A program made the translations under genes and the position numbers. A model generated the notes under the pieces. It saw only the letters and a list, made by a program, of their open reading frames with translations. It had not been told where the DNA came from and ran no database searches. Shown here piece after piece: positions 9,083-18,120 of a DNA stretch of 64,000 bases. Source of the stretch: Streptomyces sp. NBC_01288 (GTDB lineage Bacteria > Actinomycetota > Actinomycetes > Streptomycetales > Streptomycetaceae); the NCBI RefSeq assembly GCF_035982055.1, contig NZ_CP108427.1, positions 8,183,001 through 8,247,000 on the forward strand. Direction: 5' to 3'. Position 1 is the stretch's first letter. Each line of letters starts with the position of its first letter.

Positions 9083-9850
9083 ATGAGCGGAATTCTCGAG
9101 GGCAAGCGCGTCCTGATCTCCGGTGTGCTGCTGGAGTCCTCCATCGCCTTCCACGCCGCCAAGCAGGCCCAGGAGCAGGGCGCCGAGATCATCCTGACCG
9201 CGTTCCCGCGGCCCACGCTGACCGAGCGCATCGCCAAGAAGCTCCCCAAGCCCACCAAGGTCATCGAGCTCGACGTCACCAACGCCGAGCACCTGGCGCG
9301 CGTCGCCGACGTCGTGGGCGAGGAGCTGGGCGGCCTCGACGGTGTCGTGCACTCCATCGGGTTCGCGCCGCCGGACGCGCTCGGCGGCAACTTCCTGAAC
9401 ACGCCGTTCGAGTCGGTCGCCACGGCGATGCACGTCTCGGCGTTCTCCCTGAAGTCGCTGACCATGGCCTGCCTGCCGCTGATGCAGAACGGCGGCTCGG
9501 TCGTCGGCCTCACCTTCGACGCGTCCTTCGCGTGGCCGCAGTACGACTGGATGGGCCCGGCCAAGGCCGCCCTGGAGGCCACCAGCCGCTACCTCGCCCG
9601 CGACCTGGGCAAGCAGAACATCCGCTGCAACCTCGTCTCCGCGGGCCCGCTCGGCTCGATGGCCGCCAAGTCCATCCCGGGCTTCAGCGAGCTGGCCTCC
9701 GTGTGGGACGACCGCTCCCCCCTGGAGTGGGACCTCAACGACCCGGAGCCGGCCGGCAAGGCCATCGTGGCCCTGCTGAGCGACTGGTTCCCGAAGACCA
9801 CCGGCGAGATCGTCCACGTGGACGGCGGCCTGCACGCCATCGGAGCCTGA
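9083..9850 (+). CDS. fabI: Enoyl-ACP reductase FabI (InhA type)
   Basis: NADH-dependent enoyl-ACP reductase of 255 residues that completes each cycle of fatty acid elongation. It shows the FabI/InhA form of the SDR motif, KRVLISGVLLESSIAFHAA. The active site is Tyr154-x6-Lys161 (YDWMGPAK), the spacing that separates FabI/InhA from FabG. The GPLGSMAAKSIPGF substrate loop is also present. The gene starts 5 bp after fabG. In mycobacteria the homologous fabG-inhA pair is the isoniazid target operon, and the order here is the same. Confidence 0.96.
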   Translation: MSGILEGKRVLISGVLLESSIAFHAAKQAQEQGAEIILTAFPRPTLTERIAKKLPKPTKVIELDVTNAEHLARVADVVGEELGGLDGVVHSIGFAPPDALGGNFLNTPFESVATAMHVSAFSLKSLTMACLPLMQNGGSVVGLTFDASFAWPQYDWMGPAKAALEATSRYLARDLGKQNIRCNLVSAGPLGSMAAKSIPGFSELASVWDDRSPLEWDLNDPEPAGKAIVALLSDWFPKTTGEIVHVDGGLHAIGA

Positions 9851-9879
9851 CCTCCCGGCCCGGCCCCTCCTACGGCGTC

Positions 9880-9918
9880 GACGCCCCGTTTCCCGCACCG
9901 CGCGGGGAGCGGGGCGTC
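9880..9918. terminator. Hairpin terminator after fabI
   Basis: A GC-rich hairpin 30 bp after the fabI stop: 9880-9888 pairs with 9910-9918 and an inner 5-bp stem closes the loop. It ends the fabG-fabI operon. Confidence 0.6.
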
Positions 9919-10025
9919 ACCCGTTCGGCCCCTCCGGCCGGGCGGGGGCAGGGCACAACCGCGCACTCTGGACTACGCGTTCACCACGCGATTCCCTCCC
10001 CAGCACTGCCGAGGAGGTTTCCCTT

Positions 10026-10379
10026 GTGCGCCTGTCCCGCAGCCTGGCCTCAGTGACCGTCGCCGTCGCGCTCGTCATCTCGCTGGCGTACGAGGCGATG
10101 CCCCACGCACGCGTGGAGGCCCGAAAACCGGCCGCACCCCAGCTGTTCGGCGCCGACTGCCGCACCGCCGTCCACGGCTCGCACGTGATCGCGTACTGCC
10201 ACAACCCGTACCCCCGGACCGACCGCGTCAGCCTGCACATCGAGTGCGACCGCTGGTGGGACATCGACAGCGACGGCATCGCGACCGACGCCGGCCCGGC
10301 GCAGACCGTACGGCTCACCGGCCGCTGCTGGGAGGACGTCCGCGCGGTGTGGGTCAGCCACCAGAAGCGGGCGAGCTGA
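10026..10379 (+). CDS. Secreted hypothetical protein with four cysteines
   Basis: A 117-residue protein with an N-terminal signal peptide: RLSR, then a hydrophobic stretch (LASVTVAVALVISLAYEA). The mature part has four cysteines in DC, YC, EC and RC contexts, consistent with two disulfides outside the cell. No catalytic motif is recognised. The GTG start at 10026 is supported by GAGGAGG at 10010-10016. Its 3' end overlaps the convergent GntR gene by 26 bp. Function unknown; a small exported binding or structural protein is plausible. Confidence 0.8.
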   Translation: MRLSRSLASVTVAVALVISLAYEAMPHARVEARKPAAPQLFGADCRTAVHGSHVIAYCHNPYPRTDRVSLHIECDRWWDIDSDGIATDAGPAQTVRLTGRCWEDVRAVWVSHQKRAS

Positions 10380-11049
10380 GCCTCCCCGGGCGGCACACGA
10401 ACGGATAGCCCGCGGCCTCCTTGGCGGCCGCCTGCGCGTCACCCGCGCGGATCGCGTCCACCAGTCGCGTGTGGTCCATGTACGTCTCCGGAGTGAGCGC
10501 CTCGCCGACGTCCGCGCGCAGCCACTCCCGCAGCACCTCGCCCAGGTCGGCGTACATCGCCGTCATGACGTCGTTGTGGGAGGCCGCCACCACGGCCATG
10601 TGCAGGGTCGCGTCGGCCGTCACGAAGGCCTCCGTGTCGCCCGATGCCCAGGCCTCCTCCCGTCGTACGAGGAGGGCGTCCAGCTGCTTGAGGTCCTTCT
10701 CGGTGCGCCGCTCGGCCGCCAGCTGCGCCGCCGACGACTCCAGCGTGGAGCGCAGTTCGGCGATGTGCCGGGGGTCGGCGTCCGCGAAGCGGCGGTGCAT
10801 CACGCCGGCCAGCTCGCTCGTCGCCACGACGTACGTGCCGGAGCCCTGGCGGATGTCCAGCAGGCCGTTGTGCGCGAGCGCGCGGACGGCCTCGCGGACC
10901 GTGTTGCGGGCGACCCCGAGCTGCTCGACCAGCTCCGGCTCGGTCGGGATCCGGGAGCCGACCGGCCACTCGCCCGAGGTGATCTGGTTCCGCAGCGAGG
11001 CGATGACCTGCTCGGACAGCGCCGAACGACGGGGATGGCTCAGGGGCAT
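10354..11049 (-). CDS. GntR family transcriptional regulator (FCD/FadR subfamily)
   Basis: A 231-residue DNA-binding regulator. The N-terminal winged helix (about residues 8-72) includes the GntR signature EPELVEQLGVARNTVREAVRALAHNG region and the wing RQGSGTYV. The C-terminal all-helical FCD domain (from about residue 85) has the spaced Asp/His residues that bind a metal and a carboxylate effector. It is divergent from the MFS exporter gene and a perfect 19-bp dyad lies between them, so it probably controls that exporter and itself. I chose the ATG at 11049; two further in-frame starts upstream are less likely. Confidence 0.92.
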   Translation of the reverse strand: MPLSHPRRSALSEQVIASLRNQITSGEWPVGSRIPTEPELVEQLGVARNTVREAVRALAHNGLLDIRQGSGTYVVATSELAGVMHRRFADADPRHIAELRSTLESSAAQLAAERRTEKDLKQLDALLVRREEAWASGDTEAFVTADATLHMAVVAASHNDVMTAMYADLGEVLREWLRADVGEALTPETYMDHTRLVDAIRAGDAQAAAKEAAGYPFVCRPGRLSSPASGG

Positions 11050-11108
11050 GGCACACCTTCGCATGGGTGGGGCGGGAGCGGGCCACCCGGGGATGGACAA
11101 CCAATCAT

Positions 11109-11127
11109 CCCATCATTCTATGATGGG
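11109..11127. promoter_or_regulatory. Likely GntR operator: 19-bp perfect palindrome
   Basis: CCCATCAT-TCT-ATGATGGG is a perfect inverted repeat with 8-bp arms, located between the divergent GntR and MFS genes. Its length and compact spacing suit a GntR/FCD dimer. Its right arm contains the first two possible ATG codons of the transporter gene, so a bound regulator would block RNA polymerase or ribosome access directly. Confidence 0.65.
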
Positions 11128-11131
11128 CGGC

Positions 11132-12535
11132 ATGGCAAGCGAGGAAACCCGGACACTGAAGTCCACGACGAACGTCAGCGGCAACGTCGGCAGCTCCGCC
11201 GCGAGCGACTCCCCGGCTCCGACAGGGAAGCGGACCGGGAAGCAGCCCGAGAAAGCGTCCACGCACGCGTGGACGACGCGTCTGCTCGTCCTCGGCATCG
11301 TGCTCGCCGCGCTGAACCTCCGCCCCGCCATCACCAGCCTCGGCGCCCTCCTCGAAGAGGTCCGCGACGGCCTCGGCATGAGCGGCAGCGTCGCCGGACT
11401 GCTCACCTCCGTACCCCCGCTGTGCTTCGCCGCCTTCGGCGTCATGGCCCCGCGCCTCGCCCGCCGCTTCGGCCCCGCCACGGTGGTCTGCGCGGGCATG
11501 GTCCTCATCACCGCGGGCCTGCTCATACGGCCCTACATAGGCGGCACGACCGGCTTCCTGATCGGCAGCGCGCTCGCGCTCATGGGCATCGCGGTCAGCA
11601 ACGTCCTGATGCCGGTGATCGTCAAGCGCTGGTTCCCGGACCGGGTCGGCTCGATGACCGGCCTGTACTCGATGGCCCTGGCCCTCGGCACGGCCTCCGC
11701 CGCCGCGGTCACCGTGCCCGTCACCGATGCCCTGGGCGGCAGTTGGCGCTCCGGCCTCGCCGTGTGGGCAGCACTGGCCGCCGCTGCCGTACTGCCGTGG
11801 ATCGCCCTCGTACGCCACCGGGAGGCGTCCTCAGGACCGGAGGCGGCCGGGGAACAGCGCTCCCGCGCGCGGGACGGCGCCGACGGGACACCCGCGCCCG
11901 GGACTCCGACGCGAGCCCGCGCGCGGGAGGCCGAGCAGGCGCGGCCGGTGCTGCGGATCACCCGCAGCCGTACCGCGTGGGCGCTCGCCGTGTTCTTCGG
12001 GCTCCAGGCCACCGCCGCGTACATCACGATGGGGTGGATGGCGCAGATCTTCCGGGACGCGGGGGTCTCCGCGGGCACCGCAGGGCTGCTGCTCGCCGTC
12101 ACCATGGTGATGGGCGTGCCGCTGGCGTTCGTCATCCCGCGCGTGGCCACCCGGCTGCCCCGGCAGGGCCCGATCGTGATCGCCCTCGGCGTCTGCGGCC
12201 TCGCCGGATACGCGGGCCTGTACCTCGCGCCGGCCGGCGGCGCCTGGGTCTGGGCGGTGCTGCTCGGCATCGCCAACTGCTCCTTCCCGCTGGCCCTGAC
12301 GATGGTCGGGATGCGGGCCAGGACGGGTGCGGGCGTCGCCCAGCTGTCGGCCTTCGCGCAGAGCACCGGATATCTGATCTCCATCCCGGGGCCGCTCCTG
12401 GTCGGCGTGCTCTACCAGCACAGCGGCGGCTGGGGACTGCCGATCGCCCTCATGGCCGGCCTGATGATCCCGCAGATGGCCGTGGGCGTCCTCGCGGGCC
12501 GCGACCGCACGGTGGAGGACGAGGCGGCCCGCTGA
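11132..12535 (+). CDS. CynX/NimT-type MFS transporter
   Basis: A membrane transporter of about 467 residues with 12 predicted helices and a long charged loop between helices 6 and 7 (RAREAEQARPVLRITRSRTAW). The first helix with LNLRPAITSLGALLEEVR is characteristic of the CynX/NimT (cyanate/nitroimidazole) branch of the major facilitator superfamily. An N-terminal Ser/Thr/Lys-rich cytosolic segment of about 45 residues precedes helix 1. ATG codons at 11120, 11123 and 11132 are all in frame; none has a good ribosome site, so leaderless translation is possible. The divergent GntR gene and the palindrome suggest substrate-induced export. The substrate is unknown. Confidence 0.9.
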   Translation: MASEETRTLKSTTNVSGNVGSSAASDSPAPTGKRTGKQPEKASTHAWTTRLLVLGIVLAALNLRPAITSLGALLEEVRDGLGMSGSVAGLLTSVPPLCFAAFGVMAPRLARRFGPATVVCAGMVLITAGLLIRPYIGGTTGFLIGSALALMGIAVSNVLMPVIVKRWFPDRVGSMTGLYSMALALGTASAAAVTVPVTDALGGSWRSGLAVWAALAAAAVLPWIALVRHREASSGPEAAGEQRSRARDGADGTPAPGTPTRARAREAEQARPVLRITRSRTAWALAVFFGLQATAAYITMGWMAQIFRDAGVSAGTAGLLLAVTMVMGVPLAFVIPRVATRLPRQGPIVIALGVCGLAGYAGLYLAPAGGAWVWAVLLGIANCSFPLALTMVGMRARTGAGVAQLSAFAQSTGYLISIPGPLLVGVLYQHSGGWGLPIALMAGLMIPQMAVGVLAGRDRTVEDEAAR

Positions 12536-12583
12536 CCCGGCCCCGGGGGACGCGGCGTGGGCGGCGGGTGCGAGACTGGCCGT

Positions 12584-12700
12584 ATGCCAGTGCTCGACCC
12601 GAACCCCCAGAACGGTCAGAAGAAGATGCTGCTCGTCTTCGGCTCGTTCTTCGCCATCTTCATCGTGATCGCCATCATCGCGACGATCGCGTCGCCCTGA
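12584..12700 (+). CDS. SGM_5486 family transporter-associated microprotein
   Basis: A 38-residue protein: MPVLDPNPQNGQKKM followed by a single hydrophobic helix (LLVFGSFFAIFIVIAIIATIA) and SP. It lies 48 bp after the MFS gene on the same strand. This matches the small Streptomyces family named SGM_5486 transporter-associated protein, which is found beside CynX/NimT transporters. It is probably a single-pass membrane partner or stabiliser of the transporter, but this is inference from adjacency. A hairpin follows the stop. Confidence 0.85.
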   Translation: MPVLDPNPQNGQKKMLLVFGSFFAIFIVIAIIATIASP

Positions 12701-12740
12701 CGGTCGCGTTTCCGTGACCGTGTGAGTGCCTCCGCGGGCC

Positions 12741-12764
12741 GATGGTGGGGTTGTCCCCACCATC
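12741..12764. terminator. Hairpin terminator after the microprotein
   Basis: A perfect 10-bp stem (12741-12750 with 12755-12764) and a TTGT loop, 40 bp after the microprotein stop. It closes the transporter operon. Confidence 0.65.
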
Positions 12765-12894
12765 CCCTAGGGGGTGAGGCTCAGGGTCAAGTGGGTGGAT
12801 CTCCGGATGGGTTGGGGGCCGCGCGTTCCGTAACTTCGATGGTGTGACCGCGAGAAGCGGATCGCGGACCACTCGGAGACCAGCGGAGGCATCC

Positions 12895-13101
12895 ATGTCG
12901 GCCCCTACGTACACCCGGCCCCACCCGGCGACCACGGGCGGCGTCGACATCAGGCTGCCGTGGTGGGCCCTCGCCCTGCCGGCGCTCGCGTTCGTCGTGC
13001 TGCTCGTGATGATGCTCAACCCGACGGACGCGCAAGCGGCGGCCTCGGACCCGGTGATCACCCATTTGTTCGAGCGCGCGCAGCAGCTCATAGCCCGCTG
13101 A
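12895..13101 (+). CDS. Small single-pass membrane protein, hypothetical
   Basis: A 68-residue protein with a polar N-terminus, one transmembrane helix (WWALALPALAFVVLLVMML) and a short tail ending in ITHLFERAQQLIAR. The ATG at 12895 follows GGAGG at 12885-12889 with a 5-base spacer, a strong translation signal. The frame is open further upstream but without a ribosome site. It precedes the histidine phosphatase gene on the same strand. No family function is known to me. Confidence 0.75.
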   Translation: MSAPTYTRPHPATTGGVDIRLPWWALALPALAFVVLLVMMLNPTDAQAAASDPVITHLFERAQQLIAR

Positions 13102-13178
13102 GTGCCTGCTGAGCACCTGCGGAGCCACCCCGTCAACTCCCTGCGCCCCATGGCCTGTTTCATGCGAAGCTGGATCCC

Positions 13179-13745
13179 ATGAGCGTCGCAGAATCCCGCA
13201 GGATCGTCCTCTTCCGGCATGCGAAAGCCGACTGGCCCCAGGTGACCGATCACGAGCGGCCGCTCGCTGAGCGGGGCCGCCTGGACGCGGCCACCGCCGG
13301 AAGCAGGCTGGCCGACACCGGCATCCCCTTCGATCTGGCCCTCTGCTCCACCGCGGTCCGGACCCGGGAGACCTGGAAGCTCGCCGTCCACGAACTCGCG
13401 CACCGGCCGAAAACCGTCTACGAGGAGCGGCTCTACGAGGCCTCTCCCGGCGAGTTGATCGCGGTGCTGAACGAGACGCCGGACGACGCGCGGAACGTGA
13501 TCCTCGTGGGCCACAACCCGAGCGTGCAGGGGCTGGCCGAGATCCTCCCCGGTGCGGAGACCGGTACGGGCAGTGGAGCGGACGCCGAAGCGGACGCCGG
13601 TACGGGCAACGCCGAGGCTCGCGAATGGCTGAAGCAGCGCGGGTTCGCGGCCGCCGGTTTCGCCGTGCTGTCCTTCACCGGTTCCTGGAAGGCGCTGGAG
13701 CCGGGTGTGGCCACGCTGGACGACTACTGGGCGCCGTCGGAGTAG
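13179..13745 (+). CDS. SixA-like histidine phosphatase
   Basis: A 188-residue protein of the histidine phosphatase superfamily. The catalytic RHxKxxW motif is RHAKADW at residues 14-20, and the second conserved region is CSTAVRTRET. A further catalytic His is in VGHNPSVQGL. SixA-type enzymes remove phosphate from phosphohistidine; some relatives act on small phosphate esters. A low-complexity insert rich in Gly, Ala and Asp (GAETGTGSGADAEADAG) follows the catalytic core and is probably a surface loop. It is convergent with serB, with a terminator between them. Confidence 0.88.
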   Translation: MSVAESRRIVLFRHAKADWPQVTDHERPLAERGRLDAATAGSRLADTGIPFDLALCSTAVRTRETWKLAVHELAHRPKTVYEERLYEASPGELIAVLNETPDDARNVILVGHNPSVQGLAEILPGAETGTGSGADAEADAGTGNAEAREWLKQRGFAAAGFAVLSFTGSWKALEPGVATLDDYWAPSE

Positions 13746-13814
13746 TCCGCGTTCCACGTGTCCAAGTAGTCGAACCGACCGCGCACGACAACCGGAATTG
13801 ACCGCGCACGACAA

Positions 13815-13842
13815 GGGCCCGGCACCGCGCGGTGCCGGGCCC
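13815..13842. terminator. Bidirectional terminator between sixA-like gene and serB
   Basis: A perfect 12-bp stem (13815-13826 with 13831-13842) and GCGC loop, lying between two convergent genes. Confidence 0.8.
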
Positions 13843-13868
13843 CCGAAGGTATGGAGAGTCGTCCGGGA

Positions 13869-15077
13869 TCAGTCCTCGTCGTGCGTGTCCGCGGCCTCGA
13901 CCTCTTCGCGGGTGACGCCCAGCAGATACAGCACGGTGTCGAGGAACGGAACGTTCACCGCGGTGTGCGCGGCCTGCCGTACGACCGGCTTCGCGTTGAA
14001 GGCGACACCGAGACCGGCCGCGTTGAGCATGTCCAGGTCGTTGGCGCCGTCGCCGATCGCCACGGTCTGCGCGAGCGGTACGCCCGCCTCGGCGGCGAAC
14101 CGGCGCAGCAGCCGTGCCTTGCCCGCGCGGTCGACGATCTCGCCGGTGACCCTGCCGGTCAGCTTGCCGTCGACGATCTCCAGGGTGTTGGCCTGGGCGA
14201 AGTCGAGCCCGAGCCGGTCCTTGAGGTCGTCGGTGACCTGGGTGAACCCGCCTGATACGACGCCGACTTGGTAGCCGAGCCGCTTGAGCGTACGGATGAG
14301 GGTGCGGGCCCCCGGTGTCAGGCGCACCTCGCTGCGCACCTTGTCGACGACCGAGGCGTCCAGCCCTTCCAGCAGCGCCACGCGTGCGTGCAGCGACTGC
14401 TCGAAGTCCAGTTCGCCGCGCATCGCGGCGGCGGTGACCTCGGCGACCTCGGCCTCGCAGCCGGCGTGCGCGGCGAAGAGTTCGATGACCTCGTCCTGGA
14501 TGAGCGTGGAGTCGACGTCCATGACGACGAGCCGCTGGGCCCGCCGGTGCAGCCCCGCCGCCACGACGGCGATGTCGACGCCGAACGTCGCCGCGTGGGT
14601 GACGAGGGCGGTGCGCAGGGGCTCGGTCTCCACGCCGGACACCGCGAACTCCACTGCTGTCACGGGGTACTTGGCGAGCCGGAAGATACGGTCGATGTTG
14701 CCGCCGGCCTTGGTGATGCGGGCGGCGATCGCGGCGGTGGACTCCGCGGTGAGGGGGTGACCGAGCACGGTCACCAGCGAACGCCCGAGCCCACGTGGCC
14801 GGTTGTCGCCGAGGCCGGAGATGATCTCGGCCTGCATCTTCATCGACTCGGCCCAGCTGTGCACGGTGGCCCGCAGATCCCCTTCGAGCCCGGCGGGCGG
14901 CGGTGTCACCAGCGCGCACAGCACCATCCGGCCACGCGTGACGACCTGCTCGATGTCGACCACGTCGACGGAGTAGGCGGCGAGGGTGTCGAAGAGTCCG
15001 GCCGTGATACCCGGCCTGTCCTTGCCGAAGATCTTGACGAGGAGAGTGGGGACGTCAGAGGTCTGCGAAGCGCTCAT
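13869..15077 (-). CDS. serB: Phosphoserine phosphatase SerB
   Basis: A 402-residue HAD-family enzyme that hydrolyses phosphoserine in the last step of serine synthesis. The C-terminal catalytic domain has DVDST at residues 187-191 (nucleophile Asp187, acid Asp189) and later the IGDGANDLDML motif that binds magnesium. The N-terminal half (about residues 8-170) is a pair of ACT domains, the form usual in actinobacteria, probably for amino-acid feedback. The ATG at 15077 has a moderate purine-rich site. It is a single-gene unit, convergent with the histidine phosphatase. Confidence 0.95.
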   Translation of the reverse strand: MSASQTSDVPTLLVKIFGKDRPGITAGLFDTLAAYSVDVVDIEQVVTRGRMVLCALVTPPPAGLEGDLRATVHSWAESMKMQAEIISGLGDNRPRGLGRSLVTVLGHPLTAESTAAIAARITKAGGNIDRIFRLAKYPVTAVEFAVSGVETEPLRTALVTHAATFGVDIAVVAAGLHRRAQRLVVMDVDSTLIQDEVIELFAAHAGCEAEVAEVTAAAMRGELDFEQSLHARVALLEGLDASVVDKVRSEVRLTPGARTLIRTLKRLGYQVGVVSGGFTQVTDDLKDRLGLDFAQANTLEIVDGKLTGRVTGEIVDRAGKARLLRRFAAEAGVPLAQTVAIGDGANDLDMLNAAGLGVAFNAKPVVRQAAHTAVNVPFLDTVLYLLGVTREEVEAADTHDED

Positions 15078-15516
15078 GATGCACCCACCGTATCCGGCAC
15101 GGAGTGCCTTATGCCGCAGAGGTCCGCCTAGCGGACACGGAACAGTGGGTGTCGGGTCGGTGGCGCGAACCTTACGGGGCGATCACGGAGGAGCGGGGCG
15201 GCGGTCAGGAGTGGGCTCGGGTCGGTCGCGAGTGGCCTGATGGGCGGTCAGAGGGTGTGTTGATGTGATCGTGGTGAGTGCGGGCGCCGATCGGGAATTG
15301 GCTGGTCATTGAGTGAGGGGGCTGGTGCGGGGCCGGATGGGAGGGACACGTCCGGATGGGTGGGACGCCGGGTACGGGGCCGTTGGCCCATGCAGATGTC
15401 GGCCCCCGCACTCCGGTCGGCGGTGCCCCCGGCTCATCCGGTGCGGGCAAGGTCCCCCGGGCACCGAAGAGGGCTCACCCGAAGCAGACGCGGAGCTCAC
15501 CCGACGTGGACATGGC
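15078..15516. other. Intergenic region, no supported gene
   Basis: 439 bp between serB and the streptophobe gene. Short open frames on both strands have no family features and poor codon bias. The serB promoter must lie at its left end. A short direct repeat (GCTCACCCGA-type) occurs near 15474-15505. I see no clear promoter hexamers or RNA structure. Confidence 0.5.
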
Positions 15517-17892
15517 TCACCGGCGACCCTTGGGCTTCCCCGGAGGGGGCGGCGCTGGTGGCGGGGGCGGAGGAGGAGGTCGCTGCCCACCGTCCGAGTC
15601 GTCGTCCGGCCAGTCCCGCGAACGTGACCCGGGCCGACGCCGAGGCGACCGGGACGGCGGCTCGTAGGACTCGGCCATCGTCGGAGCGCCGTACATGTCG
15701 GCGGGCGGCAAAGGGATGCCGGGCGACTGCGGGTCGTCGTAGGGGCGAGTCCCGTCGTCCGGCGGAACGGCTCCGGGCGGCCGCGAGCCTCCGGAGTACG
15801 GACCGACTCCACCGGTCCCTACGGCTCCGGGTGCCGGACCGGCCCCGAACTGCCCCGCGTTTCCCGGAAGTTGAGGGGAACTGCCGTGCCGTGAGCCTCC
15901 ACCGGGCGGCCGACCACCTTCCTGCGGCGACCGCGCACCGGGCGGCCACGTAGTCTCCGTTGGTGATCCGGCGTCTGGTGGCCGAGCTGGTCCGCGAGGC
16001 CGGGGCGTGCCGCCGGGGCCCGCGCCTTGCGGCGGCCACCCAGGTCCACCGGACCGAGCCCCACCATCCGCCCCTGCACCGCCAGTCCCCGAACCACCAG
16101 ACCCCGCCCCCGGCCGCCACACACCCTCCTGAGGCGATCCCGAACCCCGAGGACCCGCCCCACCCTCCTGCCCCGGCGACTTCCCACCAGGCCAAGCTCC
16201 ACCAGGCGGCGCCGGCCGACCGTCCTCCGGTTGCCGTAGCTCATCGGGCAGTTGCAGATATGGGTTGGTCGCAGGGTTCGGCGCGCGGTAAGGCGAACCC
16301 GGCACGTAGGGTCCCGGGTCTCCGGCGTTCTCCGGGTGCCCTGCCTGTTCCGCGCCTCCCGCGGGCTGCGCATGTTCCGGATACCCCGGCTGCCCCGGCA
16401 TCCAGGCATCCGACCCCGACCCCGACCCTGAACCCGTCCCCGGAGCCCCCACCTCCAAGTCACCCCGTGCCAACCGCGAAGCCTGCCGCCCCGCGGCCCC
16501 GGTCGCGTACGCGAGGAGCCCCCCGACACCCCCCGCCCCCGCACCCCACACCGCGCCCAGCACCAACGCCATGCCCAGCTGCCCGTGCAACTCGATCCCC
16601 GCGCCGAACGCGTCGAACCCCAGCACCGACAGCGACGCATCCACCGACACGTCCGTCAGCCAGGCCAGCAACGGCAACGTCAGCGCGGTGACGACCCCCA
16701 GCCGTACGGCACACCGCCCGGCAAAACCGAGAGCACTCCCGCGACCCCCCGCACCATTACGATCGGAGCCACTCCCCGCCCCCAAGGGCGTCCGCACCGC
16801 CGTCAACACCCCCGCCAGCAGCATCATCAACGCCGCCGCGACCCCCAACAACCAAACCCGACCGTCCAGTTCGGCCAGTTGCCCCAACGTCACCGGCTGA
16901 TCGGACTTCACGCTCAGGAGTTGGTCCAGGGGGTGGGGGAGGAGCTTCGCGAGTTCGCCCGTCGCCCTGCCGTCCCAGGGGACGAAGAGGCCGATCGGGA
17001 TGCCGAGCCAGACCCCGTTGGGAGCGCCCAGCAGGGCCGCGCCCGCGATGCGTTTCGGGTGGTCGTCGCCGATCGCCGCGTACGCCGCCGCCGCGAGGCC
17101 CGCCGCCACCGCGACCAGCAGTACCGCCACGAGCGCGGACGCGGCCGGGCGTACGACGCGGTGGACGGCCTCCCAGCCGCGGGGGAGGGGGGTACGGCGG
17201 GATGCCAGCAGGGCGATGAGGAGGATGCCGGCCGACCAGCCCAGGCCGCCCAGCAACGTCGGTGCCGTGTCGACCGTGAAGCCGATCGCCGCCTTCGCCT
17301 TGACCAGGTCACTGATCTTGCCCGGCAGCAGCCCGCCGATGTCACCGATGTCGCCGAGGCCGGGGATGTTCACCCCGCCGCCGCTACCGCCGCCACCCGT
17401 CAGTTTGTCCAGGCCCAGTTTGCTGCCGTCGATCGTGATGACGTCGTGGCCCGCCCAGGCCAGCCCGCCGAGCATCGCCACGAAGAGCGCGATCACCGAG
17501 CCCGCGCGCGCGAGGAGTTCGGCCGGGGCGATCACAACTCCGGCCGCCCGCAAGGATCGTAGGAAGAAGTACGACAGCAGGAGCGCGCCCACGAGGCTCA
17601 CGCCCAGCGGGGTGATCGTGACGGCCGTCGTCGCTTGTGCGCCGGTCAGGCCGAAGGCCGATACATCGCCGGTCGGGGTGACCGAGCCGCCCGCTCCGAG
17701 GGCCACCACCGCCGCGGTCATCGGGCCGAGCGAGCCCGTCGCGTCGGCGCCCAGCAGGTGCAGGCCGAGCGCCGCCGTGCCCGCCATGCCGATCAGGGCC
17801 CAACTGACCGCCGCGACCGCGGACAGCAGGACGTCGATCCAGGGCACCCTCGTGTCGTAGTTCGCCGTCCTGACACTCGTCGCTGAGTTCAT
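15517..17892 (-). CDS. Streptophobe family membrane protein
   Basis: A 791-residue protein. The first 490 or so residues are a multi-pass membrane domain of about eight hydrophobic segments with Gly/Ala-rich loops, including the VPWIDVLLSAVAAVSWALIGMAG start. The last 300 residues are a Pro/Gly-rich, low-complexity cytosolic or exported tail. It ends in a proline run and KPKGRR. This architecture fits the streptophobe family, which is named for its restriction to Streptomyces relatives and its hydrophobicity; no function is known. The ATG at 17892 follows GGGGGG. It is divergent from the FHA-ABC transporter gene. Confidence 0.85.
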   Translation of the reverse strand: MNSATSVRTANYDTRVPWIDVLLSAVAAVSWALIGMAGTAALGLHLLGADATGSLGPMTAAVVALGAGGSVTPTGDVSAFGLTGAQATTAVTITPLGVSLVGALLLSYFFLRSLRAAGVVIAPAELLARAGSVIALFVAMLGGLAWAGHDVITIDGSKLGLDKLTGGGGSGGGVNIPGLGDIGDIGGLLPGKISDLVKAKAAIGFTVDTAPTLLGGLGWSAGILLIALLASRRTPLPRGWEAVHRVVRPAASALVAVLLVAVAAGLAAAAYAAIGDDHPKRIAGAALLGAPNGVWLGIPIGLFVPWDGRATGELAKLLPHPLDQLLSVKSDQPVTLGQLAELDGRVWLLGVAAALMMLLAGVLTAVRTPLGAGSGSDRNGAGGRGSALGFAGRCAVRLGVVTALTLPLLAWLTDVSVDASLSVLGFDAFGAGIELHGQLGMALVLGAVWGAGAGGVGGLLAYATGAAGRQASRLARGDLEVGAPGTGSGSGSGSDAWMPGQPGYPEHAQPAGGAEQAGHPENAGDPGPYVPGSPYRAPNPATNPYLQLPDELRQPEDGRPAPPGGAWPGGKSPGQEGGAGPRGSGSPQEGVWRPGAGSGGSGTGGAGADGGARSGGPGWPPQGAGPGGTPRPRGPARPPDAGSPTETTWPPGARSPQEGGRPPGGGSRHGSSPQLPGNAGQFGAGPAPGAVGTGGVGPYSGGSRPPGAVPPDDGTRPYDDPQSPGIPLPPADMYGAPTMAESYEPPSRSPRRRPGSRSRDWPDDDSDGGQRPPPPPPPPAPPPPGKPKGRR

Positions 17893-18120
17893 GGCAGACC
17901 CCCCGATCCGCGGCGCGGTGCGGACACCACGCATGTCCCCCTCGCGTGGATTACCACTCTCCGGGCCGGTTTCAACCCCGTCAACGGAACCGACGGAAGC
18001 GTATGGACGTGGTCTTCACAAGGCCCGACTTTCGGTCAGGGGGTGCAGCCTGAAATAGTTCCCGACGATGTTCGCCATCCCTAGACTCCCTGTGATGGGG
18101 GTAACTCGGGGGACTACTCA

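Noticed and set aside
15205..15812. Short open frames after serB
   Set aside because: Overlapping frames with poor codon bias, low complexity and no ribosome sites.
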